A stretch of 64,000 nt of DNA from Bacteroidetes bacterium HGW-Bacteroidetes-5. GTDB lineage: Bacteria; Bacteroidota; Bacteroidia; Bacteroidales; UBA932. Every line of letters starts with the position of its first letter. The stretch's first letter is position 1. This document shows, in pieces, positions 11,041 to 20,180 of the stretch. A model generated the notes under the pieces. That model was not told where the DNA came from, did not search any database, and was given only the letters and a program-made list of their open reading frames with translations. The DNA lies in contig PHDC01000001.1 of assembly GCA_002842515.1 (NCBI GenBank), forward strand, positions 620,001 to 684,000, given 5' to 3'. Position numbers and translations under genes: made by a program.

Positions 11041-11670
11041 TTACCTAAATTTTATTAGCATTAAAACCGGATTGTCATCCTCCCTCAAAGAATTGAAATT
11101 TTCATTATTCAATGAATAAGTTACCTGTATTGCCTCCTTGATCATTAAATTATCTTTTACCAGGAAGTCGCACTCGTATTTTCCCGAAAAGTAAAAGAGT
11201 TCACACCCCCGTCTTAATAGCTCGATGAATACAATATTTCCCAGTAGCCTTCCCTTGCTCTCAGAAAATCTGAATCCAAGCCGGTTAGGTATTACATTAT
11301 CAACAGCAAATACTTTGCGAGAGTTGATCATCTGCTTTTTGACAGAATAATCAAATTTTCTTAAATAGTAAAACAGATAGCTTGCCTGGTAATACTGTAA
11401 ATAGTTCTTGACCGAACTCAGGCTTTTAAGTCCCTCTCCTTGACGACAAGTGGGAAACCACCATTTTCCATATAGTTATGCAAATAATTCAGAAGAAATA
11501 AGCGTTGTTTTGTAGAGGTCTGCTCCAATTTATACTCCTTACATCCTGTTGACAAACTTTTCCCATCCCGGCACCTGCTGAATTTCGTCAAAGAAAAAAA
11601 TCGGCTCGGTACGATAAATTTCTAAATGAAGCGTATAGATATCATTGAGCAAATTGGGATAAGGCGTTAA
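11041..11670 (-). pseudogene. Decayed AAA/DUF4143 ATP-binding protein
   Basis: Fragments in different minus frames join into a recognisable member of the predicted ATPase family with C-terminal DUF4143. Reading downstream: a piece with a Walker-B-like IFFFDEIQQVPGWEKFVNRM ending in a TAA at 11539-11541; a piece with LHNYMENGGFPLVVKERDLKA ending in TGA at 11418-11420; then, after a frame change, SVKNYLQYYQASYLFYYLRK running into the last open segment (IPNRLGF, FIELLRRG, ECDFLVKD). The N-terminal P-loop part and much of the middle are missing. Family members are about 370-400 residues. The gene is clearly dead. Homologues are common as variable, multi-copy genes in Bacteroidota genomes. Confidence 0.85.
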
Positions 11671-11725
11671 TTATTCTTTATAAAAGAATAAAATAAGGCA
11701 ATATTGTTCTTTTCGAAAGAATAAT
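11671..11725. repeat. Two tandem palindromes sharing TTCTTT-N3-AAAGAA
   Basis: TTATTCTTT-ATA-AAAGAATAA (11671-11691) is perfect with 9-bp arms. A second copy at 11703-11725 reads ATTGTTCTTT-TCG-AAAGAATAAT, with 10-bp arms and one G-T mismatch. The centres are 33 nt apart. They lie between the GH172 stop codon and the decayed ATPase. They could be operators of the lost gene or weak terminators of the GH172 transcript. Confidence 0.55.
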
Positions 11726-11735
11726 TGACACACTT

Positions 11736-13877
11736 TTAAAAAAAGGTCTTCGCACTAAAATATATATAGTCAATACCCACAAAGCTGTTTTTTTGGTCGG
11801 AGTGCGAAGGTCCAAGGTTTATAAATATAAACTGGTTCTTACCTTTATTAAGTGTTTGCCTGCCAAAATCTACCTCTGTCACAAATTGGGTATCTGAACT
11901 ACCATCAAAAGTATCCCCAAAGGGTTTCCCATTTAGTAAAATTCTGAATCTTCCAAAATTGGCCCCTTTAATAAAGCCAATCTTGATAGCCCCCTCTTTT
12001 AAATTCTCATTGGTATAAAACCTCACAACAAGGGTATCACCTGCAGATGCTCCGCTCCAGTTTACAAACGCTTTATTACTTGTATTAAAGCCCACAGATC
12101 TGTCAAAAGAGACTCTTCCCGCACTCCGGTAGTGAAAATCGAGCTGGTCAAACTCTGACCGCCCCTCTCTTACAATTGCCGGGACCAACTCCAGTCTATC
12201 GGTTACAACCTTTTTTGTAGCACCCTCCTCTCCACTTAACAAAGAACCGGTAGGGTCGGTAAATTCTCGTGATGAGTATTTTTTGTAAAGGATATGATCC
12301 GGGAGCTGATAGTAAAAGGTGACCGGAGAGTAGTTAAGAATTGCATCTGTCCAGCTCCACACCTCCATATTCAATACAAGGCTCTCTTTGAATGGAATTT
12401 TATCCAGAGAGCGATATCGAAGATTAACCGTATAGCCCGCCTCCAGATTACCGCTGCCATCGGGCTGGGAGATAAATGGGTGATCTGTAAATTTTTCCGG
12501 CCTGCACCAGGCGTATCCGTAGTAATCTTCTGTTCCTGTACCAAAGTGTGAAGGGAAACTCTCACCATCTACATATATCTTCTCATCTCCCTCTCCCCAC
12601 CAGGCGTAGGCGCTGTTAAAGAGAGTAAGAGCATCGCCAACATAGATGCCTTTACCCTTTAATGTTACATAGTTAATATCATAAGCACCCTCTCCCAAAT
12701 CTGCATTACTCTTTACCCCTCCTGCATCAAGGCGGTGGTACTCTCTCCACGATGCTCCAAAGTGCATACTTCTATCATTCCACTTCCACTCAATCTTAGA
12801 GATCTCCAGTATCATTTTAACAGGGAAACCGGCAAGGTTGCGTATAGTAACATCTGCCCCCTCACGAAAAGGCATAACCCAAAGAGAGGTCATCGACCCA
12901 TCTTCACTCACCTGAGTAAAAAATGTTCTGTGGGGGGAGATCTTATATCCGGTTCCAAAAAAATCACCGACAGGGCTCCAAACCCTTTTAACTCCGTCAA
13001 ACGATATCTCAAGCACTACAGATCTTAACGCTTGATTTAAATTGAAATCTTCACTCCCGGGATTCTCTACTTTTATAGATATCTGTCCGATTGCCCCCTC
13101 TCCGGTAAGAGATTCAGAATAACACTCTCCTCTTTCAAGTACTTTGCTTTTGCTCAAACCCGCAGTAAAAACCTGCCTCTCTACTGCTCCTGCCAACTTT
13201 TGTGCTACGCTTTTTATCTGCTCTGAGTTCTTTTTGAGCACCTTATCACAAAAACTCTCCACCTCTGTTCCGGCAGGATACTCTCTGTAATTGATATTGT
13301 AGTAGACATTCTCGCCTCCAAAACCGGCATTCTCCTCCTTTACAAACTCACTCTCATAAGTAATCTTACAGCTTAGAGAGTAAGGTATTGGCAGATACAA
13401 ATTGTGTCCTCGTCTGTCGTATCTGTAACTTTTAGGTACAGAAGAAGATAAAGGCTCTGGTGCAAGTTTACCTCCGCTTATCAGTTCAAAAGGGCTGCCT
13501 TGTACAGCAGGAATCTCAGATCCGTCAATATATATCCTCATTACCCCCTCTCCGGGGTGAATTCCGGCAAAAGTCATCCAGAACCTTACAATAGCACCGG
13601 GCCCCTGATGGTCAAAGAGGACAAACTCCCTTCTACCCTCTCTTCTCTCCACTCTTAAGAAATTTGAGAGGTCGAAATTGGCAAACCACCCCGGTTCACC
13701 CGCAGCAACACTCATCCTGTCATAACTGCTAAACTGCAGCAACTTAAACTCAGGCGAAGGAAACTTTGCCAAAGACTCTGCCGAGGCCATCTCCTTTAAA
13801 AGCGACTCCATAGTTACCTGACATCTGCCGTATAAAGTCACAAGAGATAGAATAGATAAAAATAAAACTCTTTTCAT
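11736..13877 (-). CDS. GH172-type (DUF2961) glycoside hydrolase, exported
   Basis: This 713-residue protein has a signal peptide (1-19) and a DUF2961 core, the family now classed as GH172, whose characterised members include difructose anhydride and fructofuranosidase/arabinofuranosidase enzymes. Typical segments are visible: FVLFDHQGPGAIVRFWMTFA near 85-105, MRIYIDGSEIPAVQGSPFELI, an YINGEERIP-like dimer face, GTGTEDYYGYAWC near 440 and the C-terminal jelly-roll. The C-terminal 150 residues form a second beta-sandwich. It stands alone between a decayed gene and a divergent peptidase, so the glycan it acts on cannot be deduced. Periplasmic or surface location follows from the signal peptide. 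Confidence 0.88.
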   Translation of the reverse strand: MKRVLFLSILSLVTLYGRCQVTMESLLKEMASAESLAKFPSPEFKLLQFSSYDRMSVAAGEPGWFANFDLSNFLRVERREGRREFVLFDHQGPGAIVRFWMTFAGIHPGEGVMRIYIDGSEIPAVQGSPFELISGGKLAPEPLSSSVPKSYRYDRRGHNLYLPIPYSLSCKITYESEFVKEENAGFGGENVYYNINYREYPAGTEVESFCDKVLKKNSEQIKSVAQKLAGAVERQVFTAGLSKSKVLERGECYSESLTGEGAIGQISIKVENPGSEDFNLNQALRSVVLEISFDGVKRVWSPVGDFFGTGYKISPHRTFFTQVSEDGSMTSLWVMPFREGADVTIRNLAGFPVKMILEISKIEWKWNDRSMHFGASWREYHRLDAGGVKSNADLGEGAYDINYVTLKGKGIYVGDALTLFNSAYAWWGEGDEKIYVDGESFPSHFGTGTEDYYGYAWCRPEKFTDHPFISQPDGSGNLEAGYTVNLRYRSLDKIPFKESLVLNMEVWSWTDAILNYSPVTFYYQLPDHILYKKYSSREFTDPTGSLLSGEEGATKKVVTDRLELVPAIVREGRSEFDQLDFHYRSAGRVSFDRSVGFNTSNKAFVNWSGASAGDTLVVRFYTNENLKEGAIKIGFIKGANFGRFRILLNGKPFGDTFDGSSDTQFVTEVDFGRQTLNKGKNQFIFINLGPSHSDQKNSFVGIDYIYFSAKTFF

Positions 13878-14203
13878 AATAATCGTTGTTGTGTTAATAC
13901 CAATAATCTATCCTCGTTCCGTAAAGAAGTAGAAACTTCAGAACTAAGCAGATTAGAGTTTAATCTAATTACAAATATCAATAATTATTCTTCCCAAACG
14001 AATAGCTGAAACACTATTTTTCCACAAAGTATGCAAGTTCCACAATCCTTGCCAAGGATTCTCTGTTAATCTCTCCACGGGTTTTATAAGCCCGTAACGT
14101 ACAAGGGATGTGTTCCTGTTGTGAGAATGACAGGCATATTATAATTTAGGAGAGTTTAGAAGAGCCAAAAAATTCCTACTTTTGAGATATTAAACCAACT
14201 ATT
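13878..14203. other. 326-bp divergent intergenic region
   Basis: No coding frame is convincing here. It holds a perfect 17-nt palindrome AATCCTTG-C-CAAGGATT (14044-14060), a small hairpin ACGGGTTTTATAAGCCCGT (14079-14097 approximately, one wobble), and the promoter box for the M14 peptidase at 14177. Part of it presumably drives the GH172 gene in the other direction, but I see no clean TAnnTTTG box on that strand. Confidence 0.5.
14177..14184 (+). promoter_or_regulatory. -7 box for the M14 peptidase gene
   Basis: TACTTTTG fits TAnnTTTG exactly and lies 20 nt upstream of the ATG at 14204, giving a leader of roughly 14 nt. The -33 region shows only a weak match (GTTTAG). Confidence 0.5.
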
Positions 14204-16003
14204 ATGAAGTTAGCACCTATAAGAAACACAATTTTAAAAATCTTTATATCTGCATTAATTATATTAATTGCAAATCAAAGAGTTACAGCACAGCAACAGG
14301 ATAAACACCTCACCTGGTACGAGATAAACGGGTATAATAAGACCCCTCGTTACCTGCAGACTGTGGAGTACTGTAAACTGCTTGCCCAAAACTCCAAAAT
14401 GGTTACCTACTTATCTATAGGCACATCCCCTCAGGGCAGAGAGATTCCGTTACTTATTCTGGACAGGGATGGTTTAACAGATCCTCAGGAGATAAGGGCA
14501 CGGGGGAGAGTTGTAATTCTCACAGAAGCAGCAATTCACGCCGGAGAGCCGGACGGGAAAGATGCCGGTTTGATGCTCATAAGGGATATTGCTATAAATA
14601 AGATGTTTCCGGGAATTTTAGATAATGTTTCACTACTGTTTATTCCAATTATAAATGTAGATGGCCACGAAGATTTCGGCTCTCACTACCGTATAAACCA
14701 AAATGGCCCCGATGAAGTGGGTGCCCGTTTTACCGCTCAAAGGCTTAATATGAACCGCGACTTTATAAAGGCAGATGCACCCGAAACAAGAGCCCTCCTT
14801 AAACTCTACTCAAGGTGGATGCCGGAGCTATTTATAGATATTCACGTAACCAACGGTGCAGATTTTCAGTATGTAACAACTTACGGGCTGGATCACTGCG
14901 GGTTCCTTGCACCGGATCTCTTTAAATGGACAAAAGAGCTCTTCGAAAAGGAGCTCAAAACCAAAATGGAGTCAAAAGGCTACCCTATCTTCCCATACTT
15001 CGAATTCAACAGCTACACAAACCCCGGAGCCGGAGTGCTCCCGGATAACTTTCCCCCGCAATACTCAAACGGCTATGCATCTGCAAACAACAGAATCGGG
15101 ATGCTGATAGAGAATCACATCTACAAACCATACAAAGAGAGGGTTACGTCTGCCTATCTTATGATAAAACACTCTATGGAGATATTAGGTGCAAATGCAG
15201 CTTCACTTAAATCCGCTGTTGCCCTGTCCGACAAATTTGTCTCATCGGCAAAGTTCCGTGCTGACTCACTTCCGCTGATGTTTAAACACGACCGTAAAGA
15301 GAGTATCGAGGTGGACTTTCTCGGCTGGAGAGAGAAAACGGTCATAAGTGACCTCTCGGGTGCAAAGTGGAGCTACTCAGACCGATCTGCACCTGTTACC
15401 CTTAAGATGCCGTTTTTTATCTCATACTCTAAAGAGCTCCAGATTAAACTTCCGGAGGCATACCTTATACCGCAGGAGCATATATCAACAATTGAACTAC
15501 TCGATATTCACGGAATTAAGTACGACAAACTACCGCAAGATGCCAAATTTGAAGTGGAGACATATCGTTTTATCAACCCCAAATGGTCACAGTTCCCTTA
15601 TGAAGGGAGAGTAACTCTTGAATCTGAGTACAAAACTCAAAGAGAGGTCGTAGGATACAGTAAAGGAGATATTATAGTATATACCAACCAACCGAAAGTT
15701 AAGGTAATTGCTCACCTTCTGGAACCAAAATCTCCCACATCACTGGTTTACTGGGGCTTCTATAACCTCTATGCAAGACCTGCTACAGAGTTCTGGATTC
15801 GCCTCAACTATATGGAGGTTAAAGGGAGAGAGATGCTCGAAAAGGATCCGAAACTCAGAAAAGAGTTCGAACAAAAAATTGAGTCAGACTCAACATTTGC
15901 AAAAAACCCTGAGGCAATTCTCCAGTTCTTTATGCAGAAGGTGAGGCAAAATGTAGAGCCAAATGCAAATCGCTATCCGGTATCGAAGCTCTTTTTGCTA
16001 TAG
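14204..16003 (+). CDS. M14-family zinc carboxypeptidase-like protein, exported
   Basis: The 599-residue protein begins with a signal peptide (1-30, ending VTAQ). The M14 metallopeptidase domain spans about 35-335: zinc ligands His and Glu in AIHAGEPDGKD, the third His in FIDIHVTNGAD, substrate-binding Asn-Arg in LNMNRDF and a candidate catalytic Glu in MLIENHIYKPYKERV. The remaining 260 residues are beta-rich with no motif I recognise. Such exported M14-like proteins presumably trim peptides in the periplasm or outside the cell. The DUF5131 gene starts 8 nt after its stop, so the two may be cotranscribed. Confidence 0.9.
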   Translation: MKLAPIRNTILKIFISALIILIANQRVTAQQQDKHLTWYEINGYNKTPRYLQTVEYCKLLAQNSKMVTYLSIGTSPQGREIPLLILDRDGLTDPQEIRARGRVVILTEAAIHAGEPDGKDAGLMLIRDIAINKMFPGILDNVSLLFIPIINVDGHEDFGSHYRINQNGPDEVGARFTAQRLNMNRDFIKADAPETRALLKLYSRWMPELFIDIHVTNGADFQYVTTYGLDHCGFLAPDLFKWTKELFEKELKTKMESKGYPIFPYFEFNSYTNPGAGVLPDNFPPQYSNGYASANNRIGMLIENHIYKPYKERVTSAYLMIKHSMEILGANAASLKSAVALSDKFVSSAKFRADSLPLMFKHDRKESIEVDFLGWREKTVISDLSGAKWSYSDRSAPVTLKMPFFISYSKELQIKLPEAYLIPQEHISTIELLDIHGIKYDKLPQDAKFEVETYRFINPKWSQFPYEGRVTLESEYKTQREVVGYSKGDIIVYTNQPKVKVIAHLLEPKSPTSLVYWGFYNLYARPATEFWIRLNYMEVKGREMLEKDPKLRKEFEQKIESDSTFAKNPEAILQFFMQKVRQNVEPNANRYPVSKLFLL

Positions 16004-16010
16004 CCCTCCT

Positions 16011-16751
16011 ATGAAAACTGCAAACTGGAACCCCTGGCACGGGTGCAAAAAAATTAGCGAAGGGTGCAGGTACTGTTATGTTTACAGGCAGGACAGCAGA
16101 TACAACCCCGAAATTCAGAGCAGTGAAGTCCGCAAAACATCTTCATTTGACCTTCCTTTAAAGAGGAAGAGAGATAAAAGTTTTAAGCTGGAGAGCGGGA
16201 CTTTGGTTTTTACCTGTTTTACTTCCGATTTTTTTGTAGATGAGGCCGATAATTGGCGCACAGAGGCGTGGAAGATAATAAAAGAGAGAAGCGATCTTGT
16301 CTTTTACATCTTTACCAAACGAATTGACCGTTTCAATGTCTCCCTGCCACCCGACTGGGAAGATGGTTATGAAAATGTTATTATAGGATGCACAATTGAG
16401 AATCAACAGAGGGCAAACTACAGGATACCAATATTCCGGGAACTTCCCATCAGACACAAAACTATTATATGCGCACCACTGCTGGAAAGAGTAGAGCTGA
16501 GAGAGTGGCTTGACAAATCAATAGAAGAGGTTGCCGCGAGCGGAGAGTCCGGGAATGAGGCGCGCATTTGCGATTACGAATGGGTGCTGGATATAAGAGA
16601 GCAGTGTATAGAGGCAGATATCCCCTTCTGCTTTCACCAAACAGGTGCACGATTCCTTAAAAACGGCAAACTATACAGAATCAACAGAAAATTCCAGATA
16701 AGCCAAGCCAAAAAAGCCGGAATTGACTATAGGATAAATCATCCCGGATAA
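16011..16751 (+). CDS. DUF5131 (Gp37/Gp68-type) protein
   Basis: I chose the ATG at 16011 because it gives the family-typical beginning (TANWNPWHGCKKISEGC); a TTG- or ATG-based extension upstream would run into the M14 gene. The 246-residue product has a Cys motif C-x6-C-x2-C near residues 10-20 (HGCKKISEGCRYCY), an FTKR segment near 105 and a conserved ASGESG near 175. The family was named after phage proteins Gp37/Gp68 and has been compared to radical SAM enzymes, but no reaction is established. It is often found next to a three-Cys-motif partner gene; none is here. It ends 5 nt from the convergent prenyltransferase gene. Confidence 0.88.
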   Translation: MKTANWNPWHGCKKISEGCRYCYVYRQDSRYNPEIQSSEVRKTSSFDLPLKRKRDKSFKLESGTLVFTCFTSDFFVDEADNWRTEAWKIIKERSDLVFYIFTKRIDRFNVSLPPDWEDGYENVIIGCTIENQQRANYRIPIFRELPIRHKTIICAPLLERVELREWLDKSIEEVAASGESGNEARICDYEWVLDIREQCIEADIPFCFHQTGARFLKNGKLYRINRKFQISQAKKAGIDYRINHPG

Positions 16752-16756
16752 TAAGA

Positions 16757-17644
16757 TCAGATTAGGTCTGCCACAACAAAGGCGGCAAAGAGCACAGATG
16801 CTATACCGTTAAGGGTGAAAAAAGCTGCATTAATCCTTGAGAGGTCTTTGTGGCTCACAATTAAATGCTGCCACAGGAGCAGTATGGAAAATATAACACT
16901 GCCCGCTACATATAGCCATCCAAGTTGGCCAACTGCGCCGGAATTGACCACAAAATAGAATAATCCCAGTAAAGGCAAAATCAAAAAGTGGCCTACCGAA
17001 GATATTACAAGCCCCAATCTCTTTCCAAAAAGCTGGGGTACAGAGTGCAGGTTATTCTCTTTATCGAACTCCTCATCGGCCAAAGCATAAATGATATCAA
17101 ACCCGCTCACCCATAAAAGTACAATAGCCGATAGAATTATTGGAGCAGGATGAAAACTGCCGGTAACACTCAGGTATGCTCCCACCGGTGCAATCGCAAG
17201 AGAGAGTCCAAGTATGTAGTGAGCAGTTGAGCTTATGCGTTTGATAAAGCTATATCCAAGCAAAACGGCCAGCGTTGGAAATGAGAGCACAAAGCACAAC
17301 CGGTTTATAAAAAAAGCCGCCAGTATAAAAATGGTGGAGTTAATAATAACAAAAATTAGGGCAGATGTCGGCGAAACCGCTCCGGAGGGGATCTCTCTTT
17401 GTGCCGTTCTTGGATTCTTGGCGTCAATCTCTCTGTCCAAATATCGGTTAAAACCCATTGCAGCATTGCGTGCGCTCACCATTGCAAAAAGAATAAGTAA
17501 GAAAAGCCTCCAGGTGAAATGGCTATCTGTTGTGGTCAAAGCCAATGCAAACCCGATAAGCGCAAATGGTAGCGCAAAAACTGTGTGCGCAAATTTCACA
17601 AGTTTCAGATACTTGCCAAATCCCTCCAAAATTTTTATTCTCAT
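16757..17644 (-). CDS. UbiA-type prenyltransferase, probably MqnP of menaquinone synthesis
   Basis: This 295-residue integral membrane protein has eight or nine hydrophobic segments. Both Asp-rich motifs of the UbiA superfamily are present: NRYLDREIDAKNPRTAQREIPSG with the preceding N in the second-third loop, and DIIYALADEEFD in the later loop. The N-terminus (KLVKFAHTVFALPFALIG) resembles MqnP of the futalosine menaquinone pathway more than MenA, so I favour transfer of a polyprenyl chain to a futalosine-pathway intermediate. Other UbiA roles cannot be excluded without mqnA-D in view. It lies 41 nt downstream of pheT. Confidence 0.87.
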   Translation of the reverse strand: MRIKILEGFGKYLKLVKFAHTVFALPFALIGFALALTTTDSHFTWRLFLLILFAMVSARNAAMGFNRYLDREIDAKNPRTAQREIPSGAVSPTSALIFVIINSTIFILAAFFINRLCFVLSFPTLAVLLGYSFIKRISSTAHYILGLSLAIAPVGAYLSVTGSFHPAPIILSAIVLLWVSGFDIIYALADEEFDKENNLHSVPQLFGKRLGLVISSVGHFLILPLLGLFYFVVNSGAVGQLGWLYVAGSVIFSILLLWQHLIVSHKDLSRINAAFFTLNGIASVLFAAFVVADLI

Positions 17645-17685
17645 AAGAGTTCTCCTATTCCCAAAATAGGGAGGTTGAAAATCAT

Positions 17686-20145
17686 CTATCTTAATGTGGC
17701 CCCAAAACTCTCCCCAAACTTAGATAGAAGTTTGTTCATTATATCCTCTACATATTTATCTGTAAGGGTTTTTTCCAAATCCTGCAGGGTAAAGCTAACT
17801 GCATACTGCTTTTTGCCATCGGGTATCTTATCTCCTCTGTAAACATCAAACAAAACAACATCTTTAAGGAGCTTTTTCTCTACCGAATAGGCACTTTTTC
17901 TAATATCTGCAAATGAGATCTTCTCGTCCAGCAGCAGAGCAAGATCTCTTTTCACCTCAGGGAATTTAGGTAGCTCCCTGTATTGAACCCTCTGTTTCTT
18001 AACCTGTGATATAAAAACATCCCAGGATATCTCAGCGGCAAAAACAGGCTGTTTCACATCGAACTGCTTGAGTAGTGAGTTGCTTAATGTGCCCATCATA
18101 GCAAGAGTTTTACCCCCTTTGACAGAGTAAACCAACCCCTCGTTAAAGATGTCTGCAGGAGCAGCACTGTAATCCATATCATAGAGCTCCACTCCAAATC
18201 TCTTTAAGAGAGCCTCCAGATAACCCTTTAGCATAAAGTATGAGCCTGCACCCTGCTTCCCTCTCCAATATGGATACCCCTGTCCGGTAACCACAAGCAG
18301 CAGTTTCGGGAACTCTTTATAGCTACCAAGGCTATTGGCATCAGGTTCACACATTGAATATACATTTCCGAACTCAAAAAGTTTGAGCTCTGTATGCTGA
18401 CGGTTGATATTGTAAGAGACAACTTCAAGAGCATTTAAAATAAGAGTCTGGCGCATCGAGTTAAGGTCGGAACTCAGCGGGTTCATAATCTTAACAAGAT
18501 TTTCTGCCGGGAAGCTCTTTAACTTTGTGTAATAGTCCCCTTTTGTGAGAGAGTTGTTCATCATCTCATAAAAGCCGTTATTAACTAAAAGATTTGCAGA
18601 TAGCTCCCTTACTCTCTCAGGATCCGGCTTAATACCCGGCGCAAGCGATGCACTCATCCTTTGAGGAAGTTCTATGTTGTTATATCCGTAGATTCTTAAC
18701 ACATCCTCAACCACATCACACTCTCTTGTAACATCTACCCTGTATCCCGGTACCGAAATCTCTGCACCCTCACTGCTGCTGCTCACAATTTCGTAATCCA
18801 AACACACTAGAATCTTCAAAATCTCATCCCCTCCAATTCGTTTACCGATAAGATCTTCCATCCGCTCAAAATTCAAAGAGATCTTAGCTCTCTCAATAGG
18901 GTTTGGATATGCCTTTACCACCTCTCCCACAATTTTTGCCCCGGTAAGCTCCTGCAACATAGAGGCTGCCCTCATCATTGCATAGGGAATAATCTCGGGA
19001 TTTGCTCCCCTCTCATACCTGAAGGATGCGTCAGTCTTAAGAGAGTGTCTCTTAGAGCTTTTTCTTATAGAAACAGGGTTGAAATATGCACTCTCCAGGA
19101 AAACGGCTGTGGTAGAGCCGGTAACTCCAGATTTTTCACCTCCGAATACCCCTGCCAGACACATAGGTTTTACGGCATCGCATATCATAAGGTCATCTGC
19201 ACTCATCTCTCTCTTCACTCCGTCCAGAGTTGTGAAATGCTCCCCCTGCTTTGCTCTTCTCACAACAACCCTTCTCCCCTCTATCATATTATAGTCAAAA
19301 GCGTGAAGAGGCTGCCCTACCTCCTGCAGAATATAGTTGGTAATATCCACAACATTATTGATAGGCCTTAAACCTACAGATCTTAAAGCCTTTTGAAGCC
19401 ACTCCGGAGATTGACCTACTTTTACATCTTCAAATGTGAGCCCATAGTATCTTGGAGCTCCATCGGGAGCCTCCAGAACAACTTGAGCAGACTTTAGAGA
19501 TGACCCTCTTTCAAGAGAGTCGAAGTCACCTACAGATGGAATGTTAAAGGTCACATCGTGACCGTTATATTTCAAATATGCATAGAGATCCCTTGCAACT
19601 CCAATGTGTGATGCAGCGTCAATCCTGTTTGGTGTTAGCCCTATTTCAAATATGGTATCACTCTCCAGTTTAAGGTAATCCTTTGCAGATGTTCCAATTA
19701 TAGACTCCTGCGGAAGCACCATTATCCCCTCGTGCGAGGTGCCAATCCCCAGCTCATCCTCTGCACATATCATCCCCATACTCTCAACCCCTCTTATCTT
19801 AGACCTCTTAATTTTAACAGATTCACCGCCCGTGAATGTAAGTGTGGTTCCAACAGTTGCAACCAAAACCTTCTGCCCGGCAGCCACATTTGGCGCACCG
19901 CACACAATTGAGAGCAGCTCACCGCTCCCTGTGTTTACCCTGGTAAGGCTAAGTTTATCTGCATCCGGATGTTTGGAGCACTCAACTACCTCTCCAACCA
20001 CTACACCGGCAAGCCCGCCCGGAATATCCTCCACCTCTTCCATTGCCTCAACCTCAAGCCCTATTGAGGTAAGTATCTTTTCCAGTTCAACCGGAGCAAT
20101 CTCGGTATTTAGGTACCTCTTAAGCCAATTATATGAAATTTTCAT
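17686..20145 (-). CDS. pheT: Phenylalanyl-tRNA synthetase beta subunit
   Basis: PheT pairs with the catalytic alpha subunit to charge tRNA-Phe. The 819 residues show the usual order: N-terminal B1 domain, an EMAP/tRNA-binding domain (about 40-150, CSKHPDADKLSLTRVNTG), B3/B4 editing domain (about 215-400, FTTLDGVKREM), B5 domain, the class-II-like core, and the C-terminal anticodon-binding FDX-ACB domain (about 725-819, RELPKFPEVKRDLALLLDE). pheS is not adjacent, which is common in Bacteroidota. It lies 35 nt after ftsY. Confidence 0.97.
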   Translation of the reverse strand: MKISYNWLKRYLNTEIAPVELEKILTSIGLEVEAMEEVEDIPGGLAGVVVGEVVECSKHPDADKLSLTRVNTGSGELLSIVCGAPNVAAGQKVLVATVGTTLTFTGGESVKIKRSKIRGVESMGMICAEDELGIGTSHEGIMVLPQESIIGTSAKDYLKLESDTIFEIGLTPNRIDAASHIGVARDLYAYLKYNGHDVTFNIPSVGDFDSLERGSSLKSAQVVLEAPDGAPRYYGLTFEDVKVGQSPEWLQKALRSVGLRPINNVVDITNYILQEVGQPLHAFDYNMIEGRRVVVRRAKQGEHFTTLDGVKREMSADDLMICDAVKPMCLAGVFGGEKSGVTGSTTAVFLESAYFNPVSIRKSSKRHSLKTDASFRYERGANPEIIPYAMMRAASMLQELTGAKIVGEVVKAYPNPIERAKISLNFERMEDLIGKRIGGDEILKILVCLDYEIVSSSSEGAEISVPGYRVDVTRECDVVEDVLRIYGYNNIELPQRMSASLAPGIKPDPERVRELSANLLVNNGFYEMMNNSLTKGDYYTKLKSFPAENLVKIMNPLSSDLNSMRQTLILNALEVVSYNINRQHTELKLFEFGNVYSMCEPDANSLGSYKEFPKLLLVVTGQGYPYWRGKQGAGSYFMLKGYLEALLKRFGVELYDMDYSAAPADIFNEGLVYSVKGGKTLAMMGTLSNSLLKQFDVKQPVFAAEISWDVFISQVKKQRVQYRELPKFPEVKRDLALLLDEKISFADIRKSAYSVEKKLLKDVVLFDVYRGDKIPDGKKQYAVSFTLQDLEKTLTDKYVEDIMNKLLSKFGESFGATLR

Positions 20146-20180
20146 ACTATGAAATTATTTTACAGAATATCTATTATGAC

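Noticed and set aside
14044-14060. The palindrome AATCCTTG-C-CAAGGATT as a terminator
   Set aside because: It lies between two divergent starts, has a one-base loop that cannot form a hairpin readily and no U-tract; it could be an operator, but nothing supports a specific regulator.
16011-16751. A prophage, because the DUF5131 family is named after phage proteins
   Set aside because: No other phage gene, integrase or attachment site is near and both neighbours are chromosomal genes.
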